Assembly: GCA_947166205.1 (NCBI GenBank)
Contig: CAMVDI010000102.1
Coordinates: forward strand, 1-6,652
DNA length: 6,652 bases
From: an uncultured Clostridia bacterium
GTDB taxonomy: Bacteria > Bacillota_A > Clostridia > Christensenellales > Aristaeellaceae
Direction: 5' to 3'
A model generated the notes under the pieces. It did not search any database, was not told the origin of the DNA, and saw only the letters and a program-made list of their open reading frames with translations. The first letter of the stretch is position 1. Each line of letters begins with the position of its first letter. Shown one piece after another: positions 1-6,650 of the stretch. The position numbers were made by a program, and so were the translations under genes.

Positions 1-2133
1 AAATTCCGCGATGGCGGCGGCGGGCTCGCTGACCCGGTAGCAGCTCAGGTCCTCGTCCACCTGGGCGATCAGGCTGTTCAGCCGGCTCAGGATCCATCTG
101 TCCATCAGCGTCAGCTCGGCCTTTTCGATCGGATGCTTCGTGGGATCGAATCCGTCGATCTGCGCGTACATGGTGAAGAAGGCATAGGTGTTCTGCAGGG
201 TGGCCAGGAATTTCCGCTGACCCTCCTGAACCGCCTCCTCGCTGAACCGCTTGGGCAGCCAGGGCGCGCTGGTGGTGTAGAAGTACCACCGCAGGGCGTC
301 CGCGCCGAATTTGTCCAGCATGGTGAAGGGATCCACCACGTTGCCCAGGTGCTTCGACATCTTCCGGCCTTCCGCGTCCTGAACATGGCCCATGACGATG
401 CAGTTTCTGAAGGGCGCCCGGTCAAACAGCAGCGTGCTGATGGCCTCCAGGGTATAGAACCAGCCCCGGGTCTGGTCCACGGCTTCGCTGATGAAGTCCG
501 CCGGGAAGTTCTTCTCAAACTCTTCCTTGTGCTCGAAGGGATAGTGCCACTGGGCGAAGGGCATGCTGCCGGAGTCGTACCAGCAGTCGATCACTTCCTT
601 GACCCGGTGCATCTTTCCGCCGCAGGCCGGGCACTTCAGCTCCACAGCGTCGATAAAGGGCCGGTGCAGCTCGATCTCCGCCCCGGGATCAGTCACGGCC
701 ATCTCCCGCAGCTCGGCGATGGAGCCCACCACGTGCATATGCCCGCATTCGCATTTCCAGACCGGCAGGGGCGTGCCCCAGTATCTCTCCCGGCTCAGGC
801 CCCAGTCGATGACGTTCTCCAGGAAATTGCCCATCCGGCCTTCCTTGATGTTGTCCGGCATCCAGTTGACCGTCCGGTTGTTCCGCACCAGGTTGTCCCG
901 CAGCTTCGTCATGGCGATGAACCAGGTCGGCCGCGCGTAGTACAGCAGGGGCGTGTCGCACCGCCAGCAGAAGGGATAGTCATGGGCGAAGGGGAGCGCC
1001 GCGAAAAGCAGCCCCCGGTCCTTCAGGTCCTTCAGGATCGGCTTGTCCGCGTCCTTGACGAAGGTGCCCGCCCAGGTGGTTCCTTCCACGAATCTGCCCT
1101 GGGTGTCCACCAGGTTGATGAAGGGCAGTCCCTTCTCCCGGCAGACCCGATTGTCGTCCTCGCCGAAGGCGGGAGCCATGTGCACGATGCCCGTGCCGTC
1201 CTCCATGGTGACGTAGCTGTCGCTCACCACGAACCAGGCCTTTTTGTCAGGCTCCCGGAACCGGTACAGGGGCTCGTACTCCAGGCCTTCCAGGCTGGAT
1301 CCCGGGAATTCCTCCTCGATGGTGATGGGGGTCTCCCCGAAGACCTTCGCCGCCAGGTCCCTGCCCATGATGTACTTCACGCCGTCCGCTTCCAGCCTGC
1401 AGTAGGTGTAGGACGGGTTCACGCACAGCGCCAGGTTGCTGGGCAGGGTCCAGGGCGTGGTGGTCCAGGCCAGCAGATAGGTATTCTCCTGCCCCTTCAC
1501 GGCGAACCGGACGATGGCGGAGGTTTCCTTCACGTTCTTGTATCCCTGGGCCACCTCGTGGCTGGACAGGGCCGTCCCGCAGCGGGGGCAGTAGGGCACG
1601 ATCTTGTGGCCCTGATACAGCAGGCCCTTTTCGTGGATCTGCTTCAGGCTCCACCATTCGCTCTCGATATAGCTGTTCTCATAGGTGATGTAGGGATGCT
1701 CCATGTCCGCCCAGTAACCCACCTGGTCGCTCATTTTCTCCCATTCATGCAGGTATTTCCAGACGCTCTTCTTGCATTCGCTGATAAAGGGCTCGATGCC
1801 GTATTTCTCGATCTGGGGCTTTCCGTCCAGTCCCAGGCTCTTCTCCACCTCCAGCTCCACAGGCAGGCCGTGGGTGTCCCATCCGGCGATGCGCAGGGCG
1901 CTCTTCCCCTTCATGGTCTGATACCGGGGAAACAGGTCCTTGATGACCCGGGTCTCGATATGCCCGATATGGGGCTTTCCGTTGGCCGTGGGCGGTCCGT
2001 CAAAGAAGGTGAACTGAGGGTTTCCGTCCCGCAGCCGGAAGCTCTTCCGCACGATGTCCTTTTCCTTCCACATCCGGGTCACTTCCCGCTCCCGGGCCAC
2101 AAAATTCATATCCGTCGCGACTTTATTGTACAT
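1..2133 (-). CDS. ileS: Isoleucyl-tRNA synthetase, type 2 (eukaryote-like), partial: C-terminus beyond the left edge
   Basis: Charges tRNA-Ile with isoleucine in the cytoplasm (ATP-dependent) and edits mischarged valine. The frame is open from the ATG at 2133 to base 1 (711 codons) with no stop. The family has about 1,030-1,080 residues, so roughly the last third, including most of the anticodon-binding region, is missing. Visible in order: [13 protein letters not shown] with HIGH at residues 55-58; CPRC at 182-185; editing-domain WTTTPW at 223-228; [10 protein letters not shown] ending at the Asp pair 326-327; CWRC at 389-392; C461/C463 and C501/C504 as a probable zinc ribbon; [10 protein letters not shown]; and KMSKH at 591-595 in place of KMSKS. 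The PTANG-type HIGH context marks the type 2 branch. An AGGAG/GAGG purine run precedes the ATG. An in-frame ATG at residue 9 is a less likely start. It lies 23 bp after deoC and is presumably cotranscribed with it. No T-box leader fits in that gap. Confidence 0.97.
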   Translation of the reverse strand, partial: MYNKVATDMNFVAREREVTRMWKEKDIVRKSFRLRDGNPQFTFFDGPPTANGKPHIGHIETRVIKDLFPRYQTMKGKSALRIAGWDTHGLPVELEVEKSLGLDGKPQIEKYGIEPFISECKKSVWKYLHEWEKMSDQVGYWADMEHPYITYENSYIESEWWSLKQIHEKGLLYQGHKIVPYCPRCGTALSSHEVAQGYKNVKETSAIVRFAVKGQENTYLLAWTTTPWTLPSNLALCVNPSYTYCRLEADGVKYIMGRDLAAKVFGETPITIEEEFPGSSLEGLEYEPLYRFREPDKKAWFVVSDSYVTMEDGTGIVHMAPAFGEDDNRVCREKGLPFINLVDTQGRFVEGTTWAGTFVKDADKPILKDLKDRGLLFAALPFAHDYPFCWRCDTPLLYYARPTWFIAMTKLRDNLVRNNRTVNWMPDNIKEGRMGNFLENVIDWGLSRERYWGTPLPVWKCECGHMHVVGSIAELREMAVTDPGAEIELHRPFIDAVELKCPACGGKMHRVKEVIDCWYDSGSMPFAQWHYPFEHKEEFEKNFPADFISEAVDQTRGWFYTLEAISTLLFDRAPFRNCIVMGHVQDAEGRKMSKHLGNVVDPFTMLDKFGADALRWYFYTTSAPWLPKRFSEEAVQEGQRKFLATLQNTYAFFTMYAQIDGFDPTKHPIEKAELTLMDRWILSRLNSLIAQVDEDLSCYRVSEPAAAIAEF

Positions 2134-2156
2134 GGGTGTTTCATCCTCTCCTGATC

Positions 2157-2849
2157 TTACAGTTTTCCGGCGTCGTACCGCGCCTGTGCTTCCTCCATGA
2201 TCTTCTCCGTGGCGCTGACGCCGCAGCGGCTGGCCCCCGCTTCCCGCGCCGCCAGCACCGTGTCCAGGTCCCGGATCCCGCCGGACCCCTTGACCTGAAC
2301 CCTCTCGCTGACGCTGGCCCGCATCAGCTTCAGATCCGCGATCGTGCATCCGGCGCTGCCGTATCCCGTGCTGGTCTTGACGAAGTCCGCCCCGGCGTTC
2401 TCGCTCAGGCGGCAGGCGGTCACCTTCTCCTCGTCCGTCAGGCAGCAGGTCTCCAGGATCACCTTCAGGATCGCGCCGGCCTGGTGCGCGGCCTGAGCGA
2501 TGATGCGGATCTCGTTTCCGACATAATCATAGTCCCCGGACTTCATCCGGCCGATGTTGAGGACCATGTCCAGCTCCTCGCACCCCTCCGCCAGGGCCAG
2601 CTGCGCCTCCGCCAGCTTGATGGCGGTCTCATTCGCCCCGTGGGGGAACCCGATCACCGTGCAGACCTTGACTCCGCTGCCTGCCAGCATTTCCGTCAGG
2701 ATCGGTACGTCGCAGGGCCGTGCGCAGACGCTGGCCGTGCCGTACTTCAGGGCGATCCCGCATCCCCGGCGGATATCCGCCTCTGTCAGCCAGGGCTGCA
2801 GGGTCGAATGATCCAGCATGGACGCGATGTCCTTCGGTGTCAGTGCCAT
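2157..2849 (-). CDS. deoC: Deoxyribose-phosphate aldolase (DERA)
   Basis: Class I aldolase that cleaves 2-deoxyribose-5-phosphate to acetaldehyde and glyceraldehyde-3-phosphate, the last step of deoxynucleoside catabolism; cytoplasmic. The protein is 230 residues, within the usual 220-260. Visible marks: an N-terminal LDHSTLQP segment (the family's DHTLL-like start) at residues 12-19; GFPHGAN at 67-73; the acid in ELDMVLNIG (D94); the Schiff-base lysine in VKTSTG (K158); and the second active-site lysine in VKGSGGIR (K187). All three catalytic residues are present, so it should be active. The ATG at 2849 is chosen because GGAAGGAG lies 9 bases upstream and homology begins at once. The frame stays open further upstream, but that extension crosses the promoter. 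It is first in an apparent deoC-ileS transcript and ends 23 bp before ileS. No other nucleoside-salvage gene (deoA, deoB, deoD, cdd) is in view. Confidence 0.95.
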   Translation of the reverse strand: MALTPKDIASMLDHSTLQPWLTEADIRRGCGIALKYGTASVCARPCDVPILTEMLAGSGVKVCTVIGFPHGANETAIKLAEAQLALAEGCEELDMVLNIGRMKSGDYDYVGNEIRIIAQAAHQAGAILKVILETCCLTDEEKVTACRLSENAGADFVKTSTGYGSAGCTIADLKLMRASVSERVQVKGSGGIRDLDTVLAAREAGASRCGVSATEKIMEEAQARYDAGKL

Positions 2850-2915
2850 TGTGACAAACTCCTTCCCGCCTGAAAAAGCGCGCAAAAATCCGGGGTCCAA
2901 AAAGAACCGTTTCCG

Positions 2916-2944
2916 ATTATACCCTTTTTTGACCGTGATTTGAA
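2916..2944 (-). promoter_or_regulatory. Sigma-A-type promoter for deoC-ileS
   Basis: On the minus strand a perfect -10 box, TATAAT (plus coordinates 2916-2921), lies 17 bases from a partial -35, TTCAAA (2939-2944, 4 of 6 consensus positions). The predicted transcript starts near 2909, giving a leader of about 60 bases before deoC. Two similar tracts, TCAAAAAAGGG next to the -10 and TCAAAAAGGG just upstream of the -35, flank the site. I see no riboswitch or T-box fold in the leader. Confidence 0.72.
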
Positions 2945-2985
2945 GTCCCTTTTTGAAAAATACCTTGTCCCGCGCCTCCTCCCCG

Positions 2986-3008
2986 CGGGCGAAAAAAAAA
3001 AGAGCCCG
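2986..3008. other. Hairpin candidate with A10 loop between the divergent promoters
   Basis: CGGGC at 2986-2990 and GCCCG at 3004-3008 are perfect 5-bp arms around a 13-base loop that contains ten consecutive A residues (2992-3001). The left arm overlaps a CCCGCGGG palindrome (2982-2989). It lies upstream of both predicted start sites, so it is not expected to be transcribed as a terminator for either flanking gene. A bent-DNA or protein-binding role is possible but unproven. Confidence 0.3.
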
Positions 3009-3026
3009 GCACGTCCCAAAAACGCA

Positions 3027-3055
3027 TTGACAAATGAAAAAAATGGTCATATTAT
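3027..3055 (+). promoter_or_regulatory. Strong sigma-A-type promoter for the permease operon
   Basis: A perfect -35, TTGACA (3027-3032), is followed after exactly 17 bases by TATTAT (3050-3055, one mismatch to TATAAT). An A-rich stretch lies just upstream (3018-3022) and runs through the spacer. The predicted start of transcription is near 3062, inside the inverted repeat at 3060-3075. This leaves a short leader of about 29 bases before the ATG at 3091. Confidence 0.83.
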
Positions 3056-3059
3056 GGCC

Positions 3060-3075
3060 TTGCAATCGTTTGCAA
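3060..3075. promoter_or_regulatory. LacI/GalR-family operator over the transcription start
   Basis: TTGCAATCGTTTGCAA has perfect 6-base inverted arms (TTGCAA/TTGCAA) around TCGT, with the central CG typical of LacI-family sites. It resembles the GCAA-N4-TTGC sites of MalR-like maltodextrin repressors. It begins four bases after the -10 box and covers the predicted +1, where a bound repressor would block initiation. It therefore predicts sugar-inducible expression of the permeases. The cognate regulator is not in this window. A CcpA catabolite-response site is less likely: the core resembles one, but two weighted positions differ. Confidence 0.72.
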
Positions 3076-3090
3076 AGGGGTTCCGTTCAT

Positions 3091-5655
3091 ATGAAAAAGA
3101 AATGGCCTGTTCTGATCTTCCCGGCGGCGTCCCTGCTTTCGCTCCTTCTTCCGGCCGTCGCGGTCCACGTGCATTCCCGGATGGGGGAAGAGACTGCCGC
3201 CCTGTTTCCGCAGTCTCTGAGCCTCTGGCAGGCTGCTGCCGGAGGGGTCTCCCTGCCCGCGGCTCAGGTTCCCGGCCTGAAGGCGATTCCCTTCGGCGGC
3301 TGGTTGCTGTTCTGCTCGCTGGTCCTGCTCCTCGTTTCCGCCGGGCTTGCCCTGATGCCCGGAAAGAAAAAGACCGTGCCGGCGCTCATCGCCGCGCTGG
3401 CTTCTCTCTGCCTGGGCGGCGCCTTCGCGGTGCATCTTTCAAATCTGGGCGCTTCCTTATATTTCAGCCTGCTGCTGAGCCCGCAGTTCACCGTCTGGGT
3501 TCCCGCGCTCTGCGCGCTGGGGCTGACGGTTTATCTCGCGGTGATCCTCCTGAAGCGGGAGAAGGACGCTCCCTTCGGCGACGGGATCGCTTCCCGCTGG
3601 CGGATGGTTTCCGCCCTGGCCGCCGTGGCCGCCCTGCTGATGTTCCTGCTTCCCGTCTATACGGTGAGTATCCCCGCGGATTTCACGGCGGATCCCGCCG
3701 ACGCGGCCGGGCTGAACCGCTCCGTCTCCCTGCTGTCCGCGGTTCTCGGGAATGACACGATGCTCTCCGCGGAGCGTCAGGAAAAGAACCTCACCCAGCT
3801 TTTTACCGGGAGCATGGCCGATCTGGAGGGCTACTCCGCGGAGACCAACAACATCCGCGGCATCTTCCAGATTCCCGCCGCCTCCTCCACCGCGTCGCTG
3901 AACCTTCCGCTTCTGGTCTGCGCGGTCCTGCTGCTGCTGACGGCGGTGCTCGCCCTGATCCCGAAGGCGGATAAATGGTTTGCCGCGGCGGCGGCCGTCC
4001 TGGCGGTGATCACCGGCGTAACCGGCGCCCTCAGCCTGATGAGCGTATCCCAGGCGGATATGTATGCCGGCTCCTCCAGACAGCTGGTTTATCTGGGTCT
4101 TGGCAGCGTGACGCCGGTCCCCCTCCTCCTGATTCTGCTCACCGGCATCAGCGCGGGGGCCGCCGTTCTGAGCATCCGCCGCGCCAACGTGCCCTATTTC
4201 GTCAATCCGATTCCGAAAAAGCGTCAGCTTCAGGTGATCGCCGTCGGCCTGGCCGCGGTGGCCCTGGTCTCGATGCTGGCCCCCTCCCTGAGCTTCTCCT
4301 TCTTCAGGCCCGGAAAGACCCAGGTCCAGAGCACGGTCTCCGTCAGCGGAGCGGATCTGCTGAAGCTTTCCGCGCCGGAGGACGCGGCCGCCCCGAAGGA
4401 CAAGAAGGGCGCCCCCATGTACGCCGAGGAGGCGGAGGAGGGCAGGCTGACCGCTTCCGCGGTTTCGGATACGATGAACGGCATTGTCCGGACCCAGGGG
4501 ATCCTGGGCTGGTCCGCCCTGGCCCTGACCGTGGCGGGCTGCGCGCTGGTGCTCCTGCGGAAGGGCCGCAAGGCCGCCATCACGCTGTTCCTGCTGGCCC
4601 TGGCCCTGCGGGCGGTCAGCTGGCTTTCGATGACGCTTTCCTTCCCCAGGGCGGTGGGCTCCGCGTCCTTTACGGTCTTCTTCTTCCTGTCCCTGCCCGC
4701 GCTGCTCTTCGCCGCCTTCTTCGCGAATTTCATGCACGAGGAGGAGCTCCCGAAGAAGTACAAGCTCTTCCTGATGATGCTCCCCTTCCTGGTGGCTGTG
4801 CTGCTGTTCAGCTACCTGCCCCTGTACGGATGGAGCTACGCCTTCTTCAACTATAAGTTCGGCCAGCCCCTGTCCGATCAGGAGTTTGTCGGCTTCAAGT
4901 GGTTCACGGAGATGTGGACGAACCCGGCCAACCGGGACAATGTGGTCCGGGTGCTGAAGAACACCTTCGGCATGAGCGGCCTGAATCTGCTGACTTCCTG
5001 GCTGCCCATGGTCTTCGCCATCTTCCTGAACGAGGTGACGAACACCCGCTTCAAGAAGTTTGTCCAGATCTTCACAACCCTGCCGAACTTCATCTCCTGG
5101 GCGCTGGTCTTCTCCTTCGCCATGTGCCTTTTCGCCATGGATACGGGCATCTGGTCCAAGTTCATGCTGGGCATCGGCGCGATCAAGGAGCCGGTGGTCT
5201 GGCTGAACTCGCCGGATCATATCTGGCTGAAGATGTGGGCCTGGAGCACCTGGAAGGGCCTGGGCTGGGGCGCGATCATGTATCTGGCCGCCATCTCCGG
5301 CATCGATCAGGAGCTGTACGAGGCCGCCCGGGTGGATGGGGCGAACCGCTGGCATCAGATGCGCTACATCACCCTTCCCGGCCTGCTGCCGACCTTCTTC
5401 GTGCTGCTGATGCTGAGCATCTCCAACATCCTGAACAACGGCATGGATCAGTATCTGGTCTTCCAGAACCCGATGAACAAGGCGACCATCGAGGTCCTGG
5501 ATCTGTACGTGTACAACATCACCATCGCCTCCCGCGGCACGACGCTGTATTCCTTCGCCACCGCCATCGGCATTATGAAGACGCTGGTCAGTGTGACGCT
5601 GCTGTTCACCGCGAATTTCGCCTCCAAGAAGCTTCGCGGCGAATCCATCGTGTAA
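3091..5655 (+). CDS. ABC carbohydrate importer permease (LplB-like) with a long N-terminal triplicated membrane module
   Basis: 854-residue membrane protein. Residues 556-854 form a standard LplB-type (COG4209-like) CUT1 permease: LPLYGWSYAFFNYK near 576-589, a GFKWF motif, NTF then LNEVTNTRFKKFVQ, LPNFISW, GWGAIMYLAAISGIDQ, and the ATPase-contacting EAA loop YEAARVDGANRWHQMRYITL (743-762). It should pair with the downstream permease to move an oligosaccharide across the cytoplasmic membrane. The preceding ~550 residues are not part of the normal family; they hold about 12 predicted helices in three similar blocks. The ATG at 3091 is chosen because AAAGGGG sits 10 bases upstream. An in-frame ATG at 3034 lies inside the promoter, before the predicted transcript start. 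There is no frameshift or internal stop, and no Shine-Dalgarno at M548, so a single polypeptide is likely. The gene leads the operon and is followed 15 bp later by the partner permease. Confidence 0.93.
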   Translation: MKKKWPVLIFPAASLLSLLLPAVAVHVHSRMGEETAALFPQSLSLWQAAAGGVSLPAAQVPGLKAIPFGGWLLFCSLVLLLVSAGLALMPGKKKTVPALIAALASLCLGGAFAVHLSNLGASLYFSLLLSPQFTVWVPALCALGLTVYLAVILLKREKDAPFGDGIASRWRMVSALAAVAALLMFLLPVYTVSIPADFTADPADAAGLNRSVSLLSAVLGNDTMLSAERQEKNLTQLFTGSMADLEGYSAETNNIRGIFQIPAASSTASLNLPLLVCAVLLLLTAVLALIPKADKWFAAAAAVLAVITGVTGALSLMSVSQADMYAGSSRQLVYLGLGSVTPVPLLLILLTGISAGAAVLSIRRANVPYFVNPIPKKRQLQVIAVGLAAVALVSMLAPSLSFSFFRPGKTQVQSTVSVSGADLLKLSAPEDAAAPKDKKGAPMYAEEAEEGRLTASAVSDTMNGIVRTQGILGWSALALTVAGCALVLLRKGRKAAITLFLLALALRAVSWLSMTLSFPRAVGSASFTVFFFLSLPALLFAAFFANFMHEEELPKKYKLFLMMLPFLVAVLLFSYLPLYGWSYAFFNYKFGQPLSDQEFVGFKWFTEMWTNPANRDNVVRVLKNTFGMSGLNLLTSWLPMVFAIFLNEVTNTRFKKFVQIFTTLPNFISWALVFSFAMCLFAMDTGIWSKFMLGIGAIKEPVVWLNSPDHIWLKMWAWSTWKGLGWGAIMYLAAISGIDQELYEAARVDGANRWHQMRYITLPGLLPTFFVLLMLSISNILNNGMDQYLVFQNPMNKATIEVLDLYVYNITIASRGTTLYSFATAIGIMKTLVSVTLLFTANFASKKLRGESIV
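3100..4740 (+). other. Three tandem 4-helix membrane repeats within the first permease gene
   Basis: Protein-level repeats judged by eye. Unit 1 is residues ~4-157 (3100-3561), unit 2 ~169-364 (3595-4182), unit 3 ~377-550 (4219-4740). Each has helix 1, an outward loop, helices 2 and 3 joined by a basic turn, then helix 4 and a charged cytoplasmic end. Corresponding pieces: helix 1 ends LLLPAVAV / FLLPVYTV / MLAPSLSF; loop LSLWQAAAGG / VSLLSAVLGN / VSGADLLKLS; end of helix 2 plus turn LALMPGKKK / LALIPKADK / LVLLRKGRK. The loops are about 40, 75 and 67 residues. Basic residues lie at the predicted cytoplasmic turns (GKKK, KREK, KADK, RR, KKR, RKGRK, KKYK). This places the N-terminus inside and delivers the permease domain in its usual N-in orientation. 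I do not recognise the module. Homology among units is an inference from these shared patterns. Confidence 0.65.
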
Positions 5656-5662
5656 AGGGGGG
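5656..5662 (+). promoter_or_regulatory. Ribosome binding site deciding the start of the second permease
   Basis: AGGGGGG begins on the base after the TAA of the first permease. It is 8 bases from the ATG at 5671 but only 2 bases from an in-frame GTG at 5665, so the ATG is the better start. Confidence 0.7.
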
Positions 5663-5670
5663 CGGTGAAG

Positions 5671-6621
5671 ATGAAAAAGAACGATACGCGCAAAGCGGAA
5701 AAGAATGTCCACGATCTGCATCACAGGATGCAGCTGTCCGCGGGAGACCGGGCTTTCAACATTGTGAACTACACGGTCTTTACCCTGCTCACCCTCATCT
5801 GCCTCTTCCCGTTCTATTATCTGTTCATCAACACAATCTCCGACAACGAGCTGGTCCGCCTGGGCTATATTCAGCTCTATCCCCGGGGCATTCATTTCCA
5901 GAACTACGTGGAAGTGCTGAAGATCGAGGGCATCCTGGACGCCCTGCTGGTCTCCGTGGCCCGTACGGTGCTCGGCACGGTGTGGACCGTCGGCGGCAGC
6001 GCCATGCTGGGCTATCTGGTGACGAAGAAGGAGATGTGGCTCCGGAAGGTCTGGTACAGGCTGATCGTGATCACGATGTACTTCTCCGCCGGGCTGATTC
6101 CCTGGTACATGAACCTGCGGATGCTGGGCTTCCTGGATAACTTCTGGGTCTACGTGATCCCCGGCCTGGTTTCCCCCTATAACGTGATTCTGGTCAAGAC
6201 CTTTATCGAAGCGCTTCCCCCGTCCCTGGAGGAAAGCGCAACCCTGGACGGCGCCGGCTACATGCGGGTTTTCTGCAGCGTGATCATGCCGCTGATCACC
6301 CCCATCCTCGCCACGCTGTGCATCTTCTCCGCCGTGGGCCAGTGGAACAGCTTCACGGATACCATGATGCTGATGCCCTCCGGAAAGTACTATACCCTGC
6401 AGTTCCTGCTGTACAAGTATCAGAACGAGGCCAGCTCCCTGGCCGCCCTGGTCCGGAGCACGCAGGATTCCTCCTCCCTGGCGAACCTGGCGACGAAGCA
6501 GACCGCGCTCTCCGTCCGGATGACGGTGGCCATGGTCGTCACCTTCCCCATCCTGCTGGTCTACCCCTTCTTCCAGCGCTACTTCGTCAAAGGTATTATG
6601 ATCGGTGCGGTTAAGGGTTAA
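5671..6621 (+). CDS. ABC carbohydrate importer permease, LplC/YtcP-like
   Basis: 316-residue inner-membrane permease of the MalG/YtcP type (COG0395), the expected partner of the LplB-like permease upstream. After a charged cytoplasmic N-terminus (residues 1-29), helix 1 covers about 30-53, ending FPFYYLFINTISD. Other family marks are YPRGIHFQNYVEVL (70-83), AGLIPWYMNLRMLGFLDN (140-157), the EAA loop LEESATLDGAGYMRVFCSVI (186-205), then MPLITPILATL, GQWNSFTD (223-230), and the conserved end FFQRYFVKGIMIGAVKG. Length and motifs are normal and the gene looks intact. The EAA loop contacts the nucleotide-binding subunit, which is not encoded here; such importers often share one MsmX-type ATPase encoded elsewhere. 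The LplB/LplC pairing suggests an oligosaccharide substrate, but the exact sugar cannot be read from the sequence. Its start 15 bp after the first permease indicates cotranscription and coupled translation. Confidence 0.95.
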   Translation: MKKNDTRKAEKNVHDLHHRMQLSAGDRAFNIVNYTVFTLLTLICLFPFYYLFINTISDNELVRLGYIQLYPRGIHFQNYVEVLKIEGILDALLVSVARTVLGTVWTVGGSAMLGYLVTKKEMWLRKVWYRLIVITMYFSAGLIPWYMNLRMLGFLDNFWVYVIPGLVSPYNVILVKTFIEALPPSLEESATLDGAGYMRVFCSVIMPLITPILATLCIFSAVGQWNSFTDTMMLMPSGKYYTLQFLLYKYQNEASSLAALVRSTQDSSSLANLATKQTALSVRMTVAMVVTFPILLVYPFFQRYFVKGIMIGAVKG

Positions 6622-6650
6622 AATTCCGCGACCGCCTGTGGCGGATATTT
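6622..6650 (+). other. Small inverted repeat after the second permease, at the window edge
   Basis: CCGCC (6632-6636) and GGCGG (6640-6644) could form a 5-bp stem with a 3-base loop. A competing, longer imperfect pairing joins AATTCCGC (6622-6629) with GCGGATATTT (6641-6650). Only a weak T-rich stretch follows and the window ends at 6652. It could be a weak terminator or a processing/attenuation hairpin ahead of a further operon gene such as the binding protein. The evidence is thin. Confidence 0.3.

Noticed and set aside
133..2154. 673-codon open frame on the plus strand opposite ileS
   Set aside because: The minus strand here encodes an unmistakable isoleucyl-tRNA synthetase. The plus-strand frame is low-complexity (rich in G, H, V, P, L) with no recognisable motif or ribosome binding site, as expected from GC-biased codons read in antisense.
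2134..2156. T-box or other riboswitch upstream of ileS
   Set aside because: Only 23 bases separate the genes, and the leader of deoC is about 60 bases without recognisable specifier or antiterminator elements.
2869..2886. Possible catabolite-response (cre-like) site near the start of deoC
   Set aside because: There is a TGAAA-like left half around a GCGCGC core, but the right half does not match and symmetry beyond the core is poor.
2850..3065. N-terminal extension of deoC to an upstream start
   Set aside because: The extra residues are translated through the TATAAT promoter and the divergent control region. A strong Shine-Dalgarno directly precedes the ATG at 2849, where family similarity begins.
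3034..3090. Upstream in-frame ATG for the first permease, adding 19 residues
   Set aside because: It lies between the -35 and -10 boxes, before the predicted transcription start, and has no ribosome binding site. The ATG at 3091 follows AAAGGGG and begins a typical basic-then-hydrophobic N-terminus.
3975..4856. Plus-strand overlapping frame inside the first permease gene
   Set aside because: It is an arginine/glycine/proline-rich frame-shifted reading of the permease, with no start signal; the main frame gives coherent helices.
3457..5895. 812-codon open frame on the minus strand opposite both permeases
   Set aside because: The product is a Q/G/H/R-rich string with no domain signal, it spans two clear plus-strand genes, and it is an antisense artefact of codon bias.
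6621..6631. Eleven-base identity (starting AAATTCCGCG) between the right edge and positions 1-11
   Set aside because: One copy lies inside ileS coding sequence and the other after the second permease. The flanks do not match, and a short exact match in several kilobases is expected by chance, so this is not an attachment site or element end.
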